A stretch of 64,000 nucleotides of DNA from Tersicoccus sp. Bi-70 (GCF_001968825.1 NZ_MIEU01000010.1:496001-560000), one strand, 5' to 3'; positions 43,979 to 53,162 are shown, numbered from the stretch's first letter. Program-made: numbers and translations. Notes: generated from the sequence alone by a model not told the origin.

Positions 43979-44353
43979 ATGCAGATCTTCGTTCAGATAG
44001 CTCTCGTCCTCGCGGTGATCGGGATGTCCGTGGCGCTCATGCGCGGCGGCATCAACGCCCGCCACCTCGCCATCCGGCGCATCCTGCTGCTGGTGTTCGC
44101 GCTCGTGGCGGCGTTCTCCGTGGTGTTCCCGGAACTGCTGACCCGGCTGGCGCGCCTGCTCGGCATCGGCCGCGGCACCGACCTGGTGCTCTACGCGCTG
44201 ATCGTCAGCTTCCTCGTGTACATGGCCACGAGCTTCCAGCGCTTCCGGCACATGGAGTCGACCGTCACGCAGCTCGCGCGCCGGATCGCGATCGACGAGG
44301 TCGTGACCCCGGAGGAGTTCGCCGAGCGGCGGACTACTGGTCGCAAGCGCTGA
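43979..44353 (+). CDS. DUF2304 small membrane protein
   Basis: This 124-residue protein has an N-terminal membrane helix (residues 1-20), a second near 34-52 and a third near 66-84. A cytoplasmic helix follows (FQRFRHMESTVTQLARRIAIDE) of the kind seen in DUF2304 proteins. These are regularly encoded next to DPM-like GT2 genes, as here. AGGTGA precedes ATG by four bases. Its final 20 bp overlap the convergent DUF6541 gene. No enzymatic motif is visible. Confidence 0.82.
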   Translation: MQIFVQIALVLAVIGMSVALMRGGINARHLAIRRILLLVFALVAAFSVVFPELLTRLARLLGIGRGTDLVLYALIVSFLVYMATSFQRFRHMESTVTQLARRIAIDEVVTPEEFAERRTTGRKR

Positions 44354-46334
44354 GGCGGTACAGCTTCGCCTGACCCTCGGAGTCCACGAGCGTGAGCCCG
44401 GAGTTCTGCGCGAGGTTCGCGAAGCCGGGGTAGGTGTGGACCATCTTGTTGATCTCCTGGGTGCCGAAGTCCAGCACGTGGGTCACCTTCAGCTCGCGCG
44501 CCGCACCGCACACCTCGGGGTCCGTGGTGATCTTCCCGAGCCGGGTGTACAGCACGGATTCGACGCCCGACGGGGTGGCCGAGGCGGTCATCAGCAGGCT
44601 CGTCCGGTCGCCCAGGGCGTACGCCAGCGCGCTGCCGTTGCCGGGCACCCCGGCCACCACGGCGTCGGCAGGGGTCTTGGCGGGCAGCCGCTTCAGCAGG
44701 GCCGCCTCGTCGGTGGTGAGCAGCTGGGACTGATCGGTGAGCCGGTAGGTGTCCGTCGCGTGGTTCTGCTCGTCGGTGACGGAGGCGTCCGACGTGCCGA
44801 GGAACAGGGCGAGGGTCAGGACGGCGGAGCCGGCCAGCGCGGTGACCGTGGTCCGCTGCGGTGATCCGGTGGGGATCCGCCCGGCGAGCCAGGACCAGAG
44901 GGCCCCGGCGAGCCACGCCGCCCCGCACGCGGCGACCGGCAGGGTCATGATCGCCAGCTGGGCGCCGGTGCGGTAGGAGTCGTTGTACCAGACCCGGGTG
45001 ATCGCGTCGCGCACGTCGTCCTTGGCGAACCCGGCGGAGACGACGTAGAACCACATGGTGATGGCCGTCGCCGCCAGCAGGCAGTAGCCCGGCAGGCTGC
45101 GCCAGCGCACGATGGCGGCCACACCGAGCACCGTGAGCACGGCGATCAGCAGGGGGACCGGCCGGCCGAGCGGCGAGCTGGTGACGGCCTCGCCCCACGC
45201 CTGACCGACGCTGCCCAGCGGCGGCCAGAACGAGGCGGCCTTCGACGGCCGGAAGCTGTTCCACGCGGTAGCGAGGGCCAGGAGATACACCGCGGGCGCC
45301 ACCAGACCCGCGAGCAACCGCAGGGGCCGCACGGCGAGGGGCAGCCGCCAGGTGAGCCGGAGCGACCAGACCAGCACGAACGGGAGGGCGACCGCGAGCA
45401 GGGTCAGCCCGACGCTCGGGTGGGCCAGCATGAGGGCCGTCAGGCCCGACGCCGCGAGCACCAGGTCCCGCACGGGTCGCCGCGTCAGGTTGGTGCTCAG
45501 CCGCAGCAGGTGGGCGATGACGGCGAGCACCGCGGGCAGTAGCACGAGGCCGAGGAAGTTCGGGTAGAGCACCCCGAAGTCGACCAGCAGGTACGGGAAG
45601 ATGCCGAAGCCGGTGGACAGGACGCCGGTGGCGATGAGCAGCAGCGGCCGGAAACCGAAGAGCGTGCGGGTGAGCAGCACGGAGGTGGCCGGCCACACGA
45701 GGGCGCCGATGACGAGGTTGCCGAGGTTGGTGGCGACGATGCCGTTGACCGGCAGCGCGCTGTTGATCACGGCGATGATGTCGTGCCAGGCTGCCGGATA
45801 GAAGGAGATCGCGTTCGAGGACGCGTCGAGGGTGCCGAGCGTGAGCGAGGAACCCCGCCCGGTCTGGTCGATGAACTGGAGCGCGTTCTGGTGGAAGACG
45901 TTGTCGTACGTCTGCGAGATGCCGTCGGGGTGGCCGAAGATCTGGGCGAAGCGGACACCGATCACCACGAGCGGGACGCCGAGGGCCGCGAGCACCGTCG
46001 CGAGCGAGGTCCAGTGGTAGGCGGGCCGGGTCAGGGCCGTCGCGCCCGTGGTGGGGCGGAGGGTGCGCCGGCGGGCCAGGGTCCACAGGAGGCGGAGGAC
46101 GAAGCTGACCAGCAGGACGGCGACGGTGACACCCACGTAGGTCAGGGCATTCCAGCGCACGTGGGCCAGCTGGGTGGCGACGGCGCCGGCGGAGGCGATG
46201 GCGATGGAGACGACGGGGGCCGTGCCCCACAGCGTGAGCCCGCGCGCCCCCCACAGCCAGGCGACGAGCCCGCCCGGGAGCACGATGAGGGCCGCCGCGG
46301 CAGCCAGGAGAGGGACCGTCGACATCCAACTCAT
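44334..46334 (-). CDS. DUF6541-like polytopic membrane protein
   Basis: This 666-residue protein has at least 12 hydrophobic segments. A first extracytoplasmic loop (about 130-195) contains HPDGISQTYDNVFHQNALQFI and ISFYPAAWHDI, and a C-terminal soluble domain (about 545-666) contains VVAGVPGNGSALAYALGDR and VLDFGTQEINKM. This layout is that of DUF6541 proteins, which resemble GT-C-fold glycosyltransferases or polymerases using lipid-linked donors, with acidic residues in the first loop. In this locus it could be the Wzy-like polymerase or a side-branch GT-C enzyme that uses the polyprenyl sugar made by the gene at 43288. Both ideas are inferences. Second-codon ATG 46325 is an alternative start. 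Confidence 0.68.
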   Translation of the reverse strand: MSWMSTVPLLAAAAALIVLPGGLVAWLWGARGLTLWGTAPVVSIAIASAGAVATQLAHVRWNALTYVGVTVAVLLVSFVLRLLWTLARRRTLRPTTGATALTRPAYHWTSLATVLAALGVPLVVIGVRFAQIFGHPDGISQTYDNVFHQNALQFIDQTGRGSSLTLGTLDASSNAISFYPAAWHDIIAVINSALPVNGIVATNLGNLVIGALVWPATSVLLTRTLFGFRPLLLIATGVLSTGFGIFPYLLVDFGVLYPNFLGLVLLPAVLAVIAHLLRLSTNLTRRPVRDLVLAASGLTALMLAHPSVGLTLLAVALPFVLVWSLRLTWRLPLAVRPLRLLAGLVAPAVYLLALATAWNSFRPSKAASFWPPLGSVGQAWGEAVTSSPLGRPVPLLIAVLTVLGVAAIVRWRSLPGYCLLAATAITMWFYVVSAGFAKDDVRDAITRVWYNDSYRTGAQLAIMTLPVAACGAAWLAGALWSWLAGRIPTGSPQRTTVTALAGSAVLTLALFLGTSDASVTDEQNHATDTYRLTDQSQLLTTDEAALLKRLPAKTPADAVVAGVPGNGSALAYALGDRTSLLMTASATPSGVESVLYTRLGKITTDPEVCGAARELKVTHVLDFGTQEINKMVHTYPGFANLAQNSGLTLVDSEGQAKLYRLSACDQ

Positions 46335-46391
46335 GCAGTTCGTACTTCTCTCTCGGTCGGGGCAACGGTCAGTCCACCCTACTGGACGGCT

Positions 46392-46428
46392 GTGGCCGCG
46401 ATGCCCCCCCAGAGGGCATCGCGGCCAC
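46392..46428 (-). terminator. Hairpin terminator after the GH25 gene
   Basis: Perfect 15-bp arms (46392-46406 and 46414-46428) with a seven-base loop lie 23 bases downstream of the GH25 stop and before the DUF6541 start, separating the two minus-strand genes. Confidence 0.88.
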
Positions 46429-46450
46429 GGTCGTTCGCGTGGAGCCAGGG

Positions 46451-48448
46451 TCAGCGCGCCCGGAGGTTCTCCCCTCCGGCGATCAGCAGGGAGTTCCAGC
46501 CCCCGTTGCCGATCTGCGTGCGGGTGCCCCAGCCACCGGTCCCCGTCATCGGGTAGTGCTGCAGCGTGCCGTCGGTGCGGCGGGCGTTGATGCCGGTGCT
46601 GGTCGCGGTGGTGAAGCCGCTGGTGATCGTCATCGAGCTGAAGGACCCCCAGCCGCGGCCGACGACGCGCCGGGTCTCGTTGACGAAGGTGCCCTTGCCC
46701 TTGCTGCGGTACAGCGCGAGGTCGCCGTTGCCACGACGGGCCAGCAGGTCCTGGTAGCCGTCACCGTCGAAGTCGGCCATCGTCAGGTCCAGACCGGCCC
46801 ACCCGGAGCCGATGCGCCCCGAGAACTCCAGGCCGCCGGTGCTGGTCGGGCTGTACAGGTCGAGCGTGCCGTTGCCGTTACGGGCGAGCACCTGCGGCAG
46901 GGCGCTGGCGGCGATCCAGTAGCCGACCGTCAGCTGCGATCCGGCGAGACCGGAGGGCAGCAGGGTGCGGGAGGCGTTGAAGCCGCCGGTCGCCCGGCCG
47001 GTGTAGAGGGTGAGGGCGCCGGTCTTCCACTGGCCGAGCAGGTCGAAGTACCCGTCGTTGTTCCAGTCGATCACCGTGACGGACCGCGTGCCGCCCCAGC
47101 CCGAGCCGACCCGGTAGCGGGCCCCGAGGGCGCCCTTGCCGTTGACGGCGGGGTAGTTCCACAGCACGCCGGCGGAGTCGACCGCGACGACGTCCGCAGC
47201 GGACTTGATGGACGGACCGCTCACCACGGGCGCGGGTGCCGGGGCCGGTGCAGCGGGCACCGGGGCCGTCACGACGGGCGTGGCCGGTGCGGCGACGGCG
47301 CCGCGGGCGAACGTCTGCAGCTGGGCGTAGGTGCCGTTCCACTGGTTGGAATCACCCGCGAACGGGCCGTCCGAGGAGAACTGCCAGATGCTGAAGGTGG
47401 ACCAGCTGGCCGGCATGTTGCCGACCCAGGTGGAGTAGGCGGCGATGTGCAGCGGGTTGTCGCTGAAGGCGGTGCTGTTGCCGGTGCACTTGATCCACCA
47501 GTCGGTGGTCGTGTAGATGGCCGGCACGCGCCCGGTCCGGGCCTTCACGGTGTTCGAGAAGTCCTTGATCCAGGACACCATCTGCGCCGGGGTGAGGTTG
47601 TAGCAGGCGTTGCCGAGGGAGGCGTAGCCGTTGTACTCGATGTCCAGCAGCGGCGGCAGGGTCTTGCCGTCGCCGGACCAGCCACCGCCGCTGGCCACGA
47701 AGGTGGCGGCCTGCGCTGCGCCGGAGGAGACGCCGGGGAGCGCGAAGTGATACGCGCCGCGGATCATGCCGATCGAGGAGGCCCCGTTGTACTGCTGGGC
47801 GAAGTAGTCGTTGATCTGGTAGTTGCCCTCGGATGCCTTCACGTAGGCGAACCGGGAGCCCAGGCTCCAGGCGGAGCTCCAGTTGACGTTGCCCTGCCAG
47901 CCGCTGACGTCCATGCCGAGCACGCCGCCGTCCGGTACCCAGTGGTTGGCCACGGTGCCGGCGGTGGTCGTGGTGGACGGTGCGGTCTGGTTCAGGCTGC
48001 GGGGCTGTGTGCCGGTGGTGGTCTGCCGGGCCTTGACGCTCTTGCCCAGGTAGCCGCCGTTGGCGCCCTGCTCCTTCTTCAGTGCGGCCAGGTCGATGCC
48101 GGTGCGCACCGTGGCGGCGCGCTGCGCCTCGGTCAGGGGGGTGCTCGCCTGGGGGAGGCTCGTGCCCGGTGCGGTGCTGCGTGCCGGTGCGGCCGGGGTG
48201 GCCGTCGCGACGGGAGCGGTGGGTACGGACTGCGCCGGGGCACTCCAGGGCTGACCGGCGGACGGGGTGCCGTCCGGTGCGGTCGGGGAGAGCGGGGACG
48301 CCAGGGCGACACCGGCACCGGGGCCGGCGACGAGCGCGAGCGCGAGCCCGGCGGTGAGTAGACGGGTGAGAGCCCGGGCGGGGCGCGGCGTGGTCGAGTC
48401 GAGGTGTCCGCCTGCTGAGACCAGGGGACCGGGGCAGTGAGGTGTCAT
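46451..48448 (-). CDS. Secreted GH25 lysozyme with C-terminal FG-GAP/VCBS-like repeats
   Basis: The 665-residue precursor has a Sec signal peptide (hydrophobic core near residues 30-50) and a Thr/Ala/Pro-rich linker. The GH25 muramidase domain (about 160-370) contains [42 protein letters not shown] and the catalytic [10 protein letters not shown] acidic pair. After a Pro/Ala hinge, about six blade-like repeats follow with metal-binding loops such as [12 protein letters not shown] and [13 protein letters not shown]. The enzyme should cleave peptidoglycan; the repeats probably bind wall or surface glycans. Start ATG 48448 is supported by GGAG nearby. The long leader has two related inverted repeats and a candidate promoter. 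It is followed by a strong terminator. Confidence 0.9.
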   Translation of the reverse strand: MTPHCPGPLVSAGGHLDSTTPRPARALTRLLTAGLALALVAGPGAGVALASPLSPTAPDGTPSAGQPWSAPAQSVPTAPVATATPAAPARSTAPGTSLPQASTPLTEAQRAATVRTGIDLAALKKEQGANGGYLGKSVKARQTTTGTQPRSLNQTAPSTTTTAGTVANHWVPDGGVLGMDVSGWQGNVNWSSAWSLGSRFAYVKASEGNYQINDYFAQQYNGASSIGMIRGAYHFALPGVSSGAAQAATFVASGGGWSGDGKTLPPLLDIEYNGYASLGNACYNLTPAQMVSWIKDFSNTVKARTGRVPAIYTTTDWWIKCTGNSTAFSDNPLHIAAYSTWVGNMPASWSTFSIWQFSSDGPFAGDSNQWNGTYAQLQTFARGAVAAPATPVVTAPVPAAPAPAPAPVVSGPSIKSAADVVAVDSAGVLWNYPAVNGKGALGARYRVGSGWGGTRSVTVIDWNNDGYFDLLGQWKTGALTLYTGRATGGFNASRTLLPSGLAGSQLTVGYWIAASALPQVLARNGNGTLDLYSPTSTGGLEFSGRIGSGWAGLDLTMADFDGDGYQDLLARRGNGDLALYRSKGKGTFVNETRRVVGRGWGSFSSMTITSGFTTATSTGINARRTDGTLQHYPMTGTGGWGTRTQIGNGGWNSLLIAGGENLRAR

Positions 48449-48520
48449 GGTTGTTCTCCGCGATGTCGCCCGCGGGGCCGGGCGCGATTGGCACACCGGA
48501 GGTCCGGTGAGGGCTGATCC

Positions 48521-48649
48521 GCCGTGAACACCCCCCGATGTTCACGGCGTGTCGCCTCGGCGCGGGCGGCAGGCAGCCGCCCGGTCGAGATCACGACGGG
48601 GTTTCGGGTGGGGCCGGTGCGGCTGCCGTGATGACGGATCGATCACGGC
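48521..48649 (-). promoter_or_regulatory. Two related inverted repeats in the GH25 leader
   Basis: IR1 has 9-bp arms 48521-48529 and 48540-48548; IR2 has 8-bp arms 48625-48632 and 48642-48649. All four arms share GCCGTGA/TCACGGC. The 5' arm of one can therefore pair with the 3' arm of the other, which allows alternative RNA folds, or they may be paired operators. Confidence 0.5.
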
Positions 48650-48671
48650 GGTCGCTCCGGTCCCGCCTGCG

Positions 48672-48699
48672 ACTATCGGCCCCCGGTATGCCCGTGTAA
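48672..48699 (-). promoter_or_regulatory. Candidate promoter of the GH25 gene
   Basis: On the minus strand TTACAC (48699-48694) and GATAGT (48677-48672) are separated by 16 bp. Initiation near 48665 gives a leader of about 217 bases containing both inverted repeats. Confidence 0.45.
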
Positions 48700-48733
48700 G
48701 CGCCGGATGCTGTGAAAGGCGGGCCTCGGCGTG

Positions 48734-49498
48734 TCAGTGCCGGGCGTGTCGCACGAGCATCGCCAGCGAGGTGAGCGCGATCAGGCACATCACGAGAAGC
48801 TCACCGCCGCTCTCGATCAGGGCGAGCCAGTTCAGGGCCCCGTGCCCCGTGACGACCTTCGCGAGCAGCTCGGCGCCCATGTCCACGCCCACGGCGAAGA
48901 CGGCGAGGGCGAGGAGCAGGCCCACCAGCCGGCGGTTGTCCTGACGTCCCAGAGCGTCGGCCCGGCGGACGGCCAGCACGACGAGGGTCGCGAGGATGAG
49001 GCCGCCGACCGCCCAGACGCCGAGCTCGCCCGCGTCCTGGGGGCGGAGCCCGGCGACGGACGGCAGGCTGACGTGCTGCAGGATCAGCTTGGCGCCGCGC
49101 TCGTGCAGGGCGTAGGAGTCGTCGGCCGTCATCACCGCGAGCACCAGGGCCCAGGCGCCGTAGATCGCCTGGCGGCGTCGCAGTGCGAGGAGCAGCATCG
49201 CCAGCGCGGCGGTGGCCATGGCCGCGTAGCCGCCGAACTCGGGCCAGGACCGGTCGTTGTCCCCGTTGAAGCGCGAGCTGTTGAACAGGGCGAGCGCGCC
49301 GTCGTGCGGCCCGGTGTAGTAGAGGACGTTGCCGGCCATCAGGGCCAGCCACCCGAGCGCCGCGACGATGCCGGCGGCCACCACGAGCGGGTGGCGCCAG
49401 CGCGGGGCACCGCCGACGACGGGCGTGTGGCGGCGAGCGCGCCGCCGTGGCGCACGACGGACGTCCTTGCTGGAGTCGCGACTGACCGTACGGCTCAT
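48734..49498 (-). CDS. Multi-pass membrane protein of unknown function
   Basis: This 254-residue protein has a basic, Arg-rich cytoplasmic N-terminus of about 40 residues and six hydrophobic segments near 42-65, 93-110, 114-135, 160-180, 195-215 and 230-250. Loops contain YYTGPHDGALALFNSSRFNGDND and DDSYALHERGAKLILQ. I do not recognise a family. A GGGGGA ribosome site precedes ATG 49498; longer upstream frames lack support. It lies between the GH25 gene and the divergent Tad operon, each about 285 bp away, so it is probably transcribed alone. Confidence 0.72.
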   Translation of the reverse strand: MSRTVSRDSSKDVRRAPRRRARRHTPVVGGAPRWRHPLVVAAGIVAALGWLALMAGNVLYYTGPHDGALALFNSSRFNGDNDRSWPEFGGYAAMATAALAMLLLALRRRQAIYGAWALVLAVMTADDSYALHERGAKLILQHVSLPSVAGLRPQDAGELGVWAVGGLILATLVVLAVRRADALGRQDNRRLVGLLLALAVFAVGVDMGAELLAKVVTGHGALNWLALIESGGELLVMCLIALTSLAMLVRHARH

Positions 49499-49655
49499 GG
49501 TGTCCCCCAACCCGTTCGACGTCCTCCCTGCCCCCAGGGAGAACCACCGGTGCGTCGCCCCCCGGCCACGCGGTGTTCGCCCAGTGTTCACCATGGCAAC
49601 CGCTCTGACCAGTCCCTTGGGGTCGGATGTTCTTCCACTGCCCGGCGGCGGCGGG

Positions 49656-49664
49656 TTGTCCACA
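49656..49664 (+). promoter_or_regulatory. Exact DnaA-box sequence upstream of cpaF
   Basis: TTGTCCACA, extended by GG, matches the sequence at 11653 upstream of the other Tad block. It lies 39 bases before a candidate -10 and 120 bases before the cpaF start codon. Confidence 0.55.
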
Positions 49665-49703
49665 GGGCGCCGTCCCCTCTGGCGGGTGGCACCGACGTGG
49701 GCT

Positions 49704-49709
49704 TACGCT
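49704..49709 (+). promoter_or_regulatory. Candidate -10 element for the cpaF-tad operon
   Basis: TACGCT fits TANNNT, predicting initiation near 49716 and a 69-base leader. It is embedded in an 11-mer, ACGCTGCTGCC, that also occurs at 11685-11695 upstream of the SAF-cpaE operon. Confidence 0.45.
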
Positions 49710-49784
49710 GCTGCCACGGTCCGGTGACGACGGGCCGTCGCGGAAGCCTGTGGGGGACTCCGCGCGAATACGGGGGGTCCTTCA

Positions 49785-51005
49785 GTGGACGCTGTTCAGA
49801 TCGTCGAGGGGGAGGTCCGCGAGCTCATCCGGCTGCGCGGACTGGACCCGGCCCGGCAGGGTCCCGAGGTGCGCCTGCTCGTCGACGCCGCGGTCAACGA
49901 CTACTCGGAGCGCGCCCTCGTCACCTCGCTGCCGCCGCTCGGCGCGCTGTCCGCAGCGACCCGGCAGGTGTTCGACGCCGTCGCGGGCTTCGGCCCGCTG
50001 CAACCGCTGCTGGACGATCCGGACATCGAGGAGATCTGGATCAACTCGCCCCGCGAGGTGTACGTGGCCCGCGGCGGGGAGTCGGAGCTGACGTCCCTGT
50101 CGCTGACCGACCAGCAGGTGCGGGACCTGGTGGAGCGGATGCTGGCGTCCTCGGGGAGGCGCCTGGACCTGTCCAGCCCCTTCGTCGACGCGGCCCTGCC
50201 GAACGGCTCCCGCCTGCACGTGGTGATCCCGGACGTGACGAAGCGGCACTGGTCGGTGAACATCCGGAAGTTCGTGGTGCGGGCCCGGCGGCTCGAGCAG
50301 CTCGTGGAGCTGGGATCGCTCTCGCCGGCGGCGGCGCGATTCCTGGCCGCGGCGGTGGCGGCCGGACTGAACATCCTCGTGTCGGGGGCCACGCAGGCCG
50401 GCAAGACCACGCTGCTGAACTGTCTGGGCGCGTCGATCGGATCCCGTGAACGGGTGATCACGGTCGAGGAGATCTTCGAACTGCACCTGCCGCTCCGGGA
50501 CGTGGTCGGCATGCAGTGCCGGCAGCAGAACCTCGAGGGGACCGGGGAGATCCCGCTGCGACGGCTGGTCAAGGAGGCGCTGCGGATGCGCCCGGACCGG
50601 CTGATCGTCGGCGAGGTGCGCGAGGCCGAGGCGCTCGACATGCTCATCGCCCTCAACAGTGGCCTCCCCGGCATGGCCAGCGTCCACGCCAACTCCGCGC
50701 ACGATGCGCTCGCGAAGATCTGCACCCTGCCCCTGCTCGCCGGGGAGAACATCAGTGCCGCCTTCGTGGTCCCGACCGTCGCCTCGTGTCTCGATCTCGT
50801 CGTCCACGCGGAGCGGCTCGCCTCGGGTCACCGACAGGTGGCGCAAGTGCTGGCGGTCGGCCGGCGCGTGGAGAACGGGGTGATCGAGAGCGCGGTCCTG
50901 TTCGACCGGCGCGACGGCGACCTGGCACCCACCGGCAGTGGGATGCCGGTCGAGGACAAGTTCGTCCGTGCCGGCCATCGCGTCGCCGATCTGCTGGGGG
51001 TGTGA
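49785..51005 (+). CDS. cpaF: Tad/Flp pilus secretion ATPase CpaF/TadA
   Basis: This 406-residue VirB11-like ATPase powers pilus assembly. Walker A SGATQAGKTTLLN is near residue 198, followed by the Asp/Glu box VITVEEIFELHL near 225, the His-type segment MRPDRLIVGEVREAEALDM near 268, and SVHANSAHDAL near 300. The N-terminal domain carries the typical DDPDIEEIWINSP segment near 77. The start is GTG 49785, eight bases after a G-run ribosome site. It heads a seven-gene block (cpaF to tadG-like) with overlaps or short gaps; the CpaB- and CpaE-like partners are at 11749-13979. Confidence 0.94.
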   Translation: MDAVQIVEGEVRELIRLRGLDPARQGPEVRLLVDAAVNDYSERALVTSLPPLGALSAATRQVFDAVAGFGPLQPLLDDPDIEEIWINSPREVYVARGGESELTSLSLTDQQVRDLVERMLASSGRRLDLSSPFVDAALPNGSRLHVVIPDVTKRHWSVNIRKFVVRARRLEQLVELGSLSPAAARFLAAAVAAGLNILVSGATQAGKTTLLNCLGASIGSRERVITVEEIFELHLPLRDVVGMQCRQQNLEGTGEIPLRRLVKEALRMRPDRLIVGEVREAEALDMLIALNSGLPGMASVHANSAHDALAKICTLPLLAGENISAAFVVPTVASCLDLVVHAERLASGHRQVAQVLAVGRRVENGVIESAVLFDRRDGDLAPTGSGMPVEDKFVRAGHRVADLLGV

Positions 51006-51007
51006 CC

Positions 51008-51865
51008 ATGTCCGCCGTCCTCGGTGTGCTCCTCGGCGTCGGTCTGCTGCTCATCTGGTGGTCCTGCTGGTCGCGTCCCGCGGCGCGCACCGCGAACCGC
51101 CGCTCCGGGCGGCTGCGCGCGCTCCTCCTGGCGGCCGGCGTCGAGAACGTCAGTCCGGCGTCGCTGGTGGCCACGTGTATCGGCGCCGGCGTGCTCGTCT
51201 TCGTCGCCGTCTTCGTGATCAGTTCCGGGGCGACGCCGATCGCGGCGTGCTTCGGTCTGTTCGGCGGCTGGCTCCCGCTCGCCGTCGTCCGCTGGCGGGC
51301 GCACCGGCGCGCGGCCTCCCTGCGCGAACTGTGGCCGGACGTCGTCGACCACCTCAGGTCCGCGATCCGAGCGGGGCTCTCGCTCGCCGAGGCGCTCACC
51401 CAGCTCGGCGAGCGCGGACCGGAGGAACTGCGCCGGTTCTTCCGGGACTTCGGTGCCGACCACCGGTCCGGCGGCCAGTTCGAGGTGGCACTGGACCGGC
51501 TCAAGGAACGGCTCGCCGACCCGGTTGCCGACCGGATCATCGAGGCGCTGCGCATGACGCGTGACGTCGGCGGCTCCGACCTGGGCCGACTGCTCGGCAC
51601 CCTCTCGGACTTCCTGCGGGAGAACTCACGGACCCGCAGCGAGCTGGAGGCTCGGCAGTCGTGGACGGTGAACGCCGCCCGTCTGGCCGTGGCGGCACCC
51701 TGGATCGTGCTGCTGCTGATGGCCACCCGGCCCGAGGCCGTGGCCGCGTACAACTCGGCGGCGGGCGCAGCCGTGCTGATCGGCGGCCTGGCCGTCTCGG
51801 TCGTCTGCTACCGCTTGATGCTGCGGATCGGTTCCCTTCCGCCGGACGAGCGGGTGCTGCGATGA
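51008..51865 (+). CDS. tadB: Tad secretion inner-membrane platform protein TadB
   Basis: This 285-residue protein has two N-terminal membrane segments (about 1-20 and 50-85), a cytoplasmic T2SF domain (about 100-225) and two C-terminal segments (about 228-270). The domain includes ELWPDVVDHLRSAIRAGLSLAEAL near 99-122 and RMTRDVGGSDLGRLLGTLSDFLRE near 180-203, typical TadB features. It starts two bases after the cpaF stop and overlaps tadC by ATGA. It forms the membrane platform with TadC. Confidence 0.92.
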   Translation: MSAVLGVLLGVGLLLIWWSCWSRPAARTANRRSGRLRALLLAAGVENVSPASLVATCIGAGVLVFVAVFVISSGATPIAACFGLFGGWLPLAVVRWRAHRRAASLRELWPDVVDHLRSAIRAGLSLAEALTQLGERGPEELRRFFRDFGADHRSGGQFEVALDRLKERLADPVADRIIEALRMTRDVGGSDLGRLLGTLSDFLRENSRTRSELEARQSWTVNAARLAVAAPWIVLLLMATRPEAVAAYNSAAGAAVLIGGLAVSVVCYRLMLRIGSLPPDERVLR

Positions 51866-52803
51866 CCGCCGAGCAGCTGGGCTGGGCCGTGCTGCTCGGC
51901 GCGGGTGTCGGTCTCGGTCTGTGGCTCGCGGTCGTCCGGCTCCCCGTCCTGCGTGCCCCCACGTTCGCCGACAGGATCGCACCCCAGCTGAGGGGAGCAG
52001 CGACACGATCGCGGCTGCTCGACGGGGCCGGCCCGGCGACGCCCTTCGGCTCGGTCGAGCGCATCTTCCGGCCCGTGGTGGTGGACGTCGCCCGCTGGTT
52101 CTCGCGCTTCACGATCGGCAGCGCAGCGACCGCCCGCCGGCTGCAGCAGGCCGGCCGCGACGAGTCGGTCCTCGACTACCGCGTGCAGCAGACCGTGTGG
52201 TGCGGCCTCGGGCTGCTCGCCGGGACCGCGACGGGGGCGGCGGGTGTCCTGACCGGACGCGTGTCCACCGTCGCCGGCCTGCTGCTCGTGCTGGCCGGGG
52301 CCATCGGCGGTTTCGTCCTGCGCGACGCGCTGCTGGGTGCCCAGATCCGACGACGTGAGGCACGCATGCTCGCGGAGTTCCCGAGCCTGGCCGAGCTGAT
52401 GGCCCTGGCGGTCAGTGCCGGGGAGAGCGCCGGCGGCGCCCTCGAACGCGTCGTCCGCACGTCGCACGGGGAGCTGGCCGGGGAGTTCGCGCGCGTGCTG
52501 GCGCAGAACCGCGCCGGTACTCCGTTGCGGGCCGCGCTGGGCGACCTGTCGCATCGCACCCAGCTCGCTCCGCTGTCTCGATTCGTGGACGGGTTGAACA
52601 TCGCCATCGAACGCGGCACCCCTCTGGCCGATGTCCTGCACGCGCAGGCCGCCGACGTCAGGGACATGACCAAGCGCCAGCTGATGGAGGCTGCGGGGCG
52701 CAAGGAGATCGGCATGATGGTGCCGCTCGTCTTCGGCGTCCTGCCGCTCACCGTCGTCTTCGCGGTCTTCCCCGGCATCGCGCTGCTGAATCTCGGCTGG
52801 TGA
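51862..52803 (+). CDS. tadC: Tad secretion inner-membrane platform protein TadC
   Basis: This 313-residue protein has an N-terminal membrane segment, two middle segments near 112-155 and a C-terminal one near 288-310. The T2SF domain contains FPSLAELMALAVSAGESAGGALERVV near 173-198 and HAQAADVRDMTKRQLMEAAGRKEIGM near 260-285. It is translationally coupled to tadB (ATGA). A 68-bp gap with a good ribosome site follows before the pilin-like gene. Confidence 0.92.
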   Translation: MTAEQLGWAVLLGAGVGLGLWLAVVRLPVLRAPTFADRIAPQLRGAATRSRLLDGAGPATPFGSVERIFRPVVVDVARWFSRFTIGSAATARRLQQAGRDESVLDYRVQQTVWCGLGLLAGTATGAAGVLTGRVSTVAGLLLVLAGAIGGFVLRDALLGAQIRRREARMLAEFPSLAELMALAVSAGESAGGALERVVRTSHGELAGEFARVLAQNRAGTPLRAALGDLSHRTQLAPLSRFVDGLNIAIERGTPLADVLHAQAADVRDMTKRQLMEAAGRKEIGMMVPLVFGVLPLTVVFAVFPGIALLNLGW

Positions 52804-52871
52804 CACACGTGACCCTCTCGATTCCTCTCATCCCGCCGGTTCGCCGGCACGACACCGCACAGGAGAGCACC

Positions 52872-53162
52872 ATGACCCACCACGTCCCCGCCACCGCATC
52901 CGTTCCGCCGCGGACACGCCCGTCGCATCCCGGCGTGCCCGGGTCTGCGGCCGCCGTTCTCATCGCCCTGCTGGTCGTCATTCCCCGGTTCGTCCTCGCG
53001 CGGGTCCGGTCGGTCGACGACCGCGAGCGTGGCGACGTCCCCGGCTGGGTGATGATCACGCTCATGTCGGCCGTGCTCGTCGCGGCGCTACTGGCGATCG
53101 CCGCTCCCGCGCTGCAGGGACTCTTCGAGCAGGCCATCCAGCAGGTGCAGCCCCGCCGATGA
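52872..53162 (+). CDS. Single-helix pilin-like protein of the Tad locus
   Basis: This 96-residue protein sits where an Flp pilin or pilin accessory is expected, between tadC and tadE. Two hydrophobic stretches are present, near residues 30-46 and 64-83, the second preceded by DDRERGDVPGWVMI. The canonical Flp processing site (Gly followed by a Glu-Tyr at +5/+6) is not kept; the residues after the Gly are D-V-P-G-W. AGGAG six bases upstream fixes ATG 52872. It overlaps the next gene as ATGA. I recall similar short proteins in Micrococcales Tad loci, but the role as major pilin is inference. Confidence 0.68.
   Translation: MTHHVPATASVPPRTRPSHPGVPGSAAAVLIALLVVIPRFVLARVRSVDDRERGDVPGWVMITLMSAVLVAALLAIAAPALQGLFEQAIQQVQPRR

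Noticed and set aside
48449-48733. c-di-AMP (ydaO-type) riboswitch before the GH25 gene
   Set aside because: Such switches often precede actinobacterial wall hydrolases, but I could not find the conserved core segments; only inverted repeats are evident. An Rfam scan would settle it.
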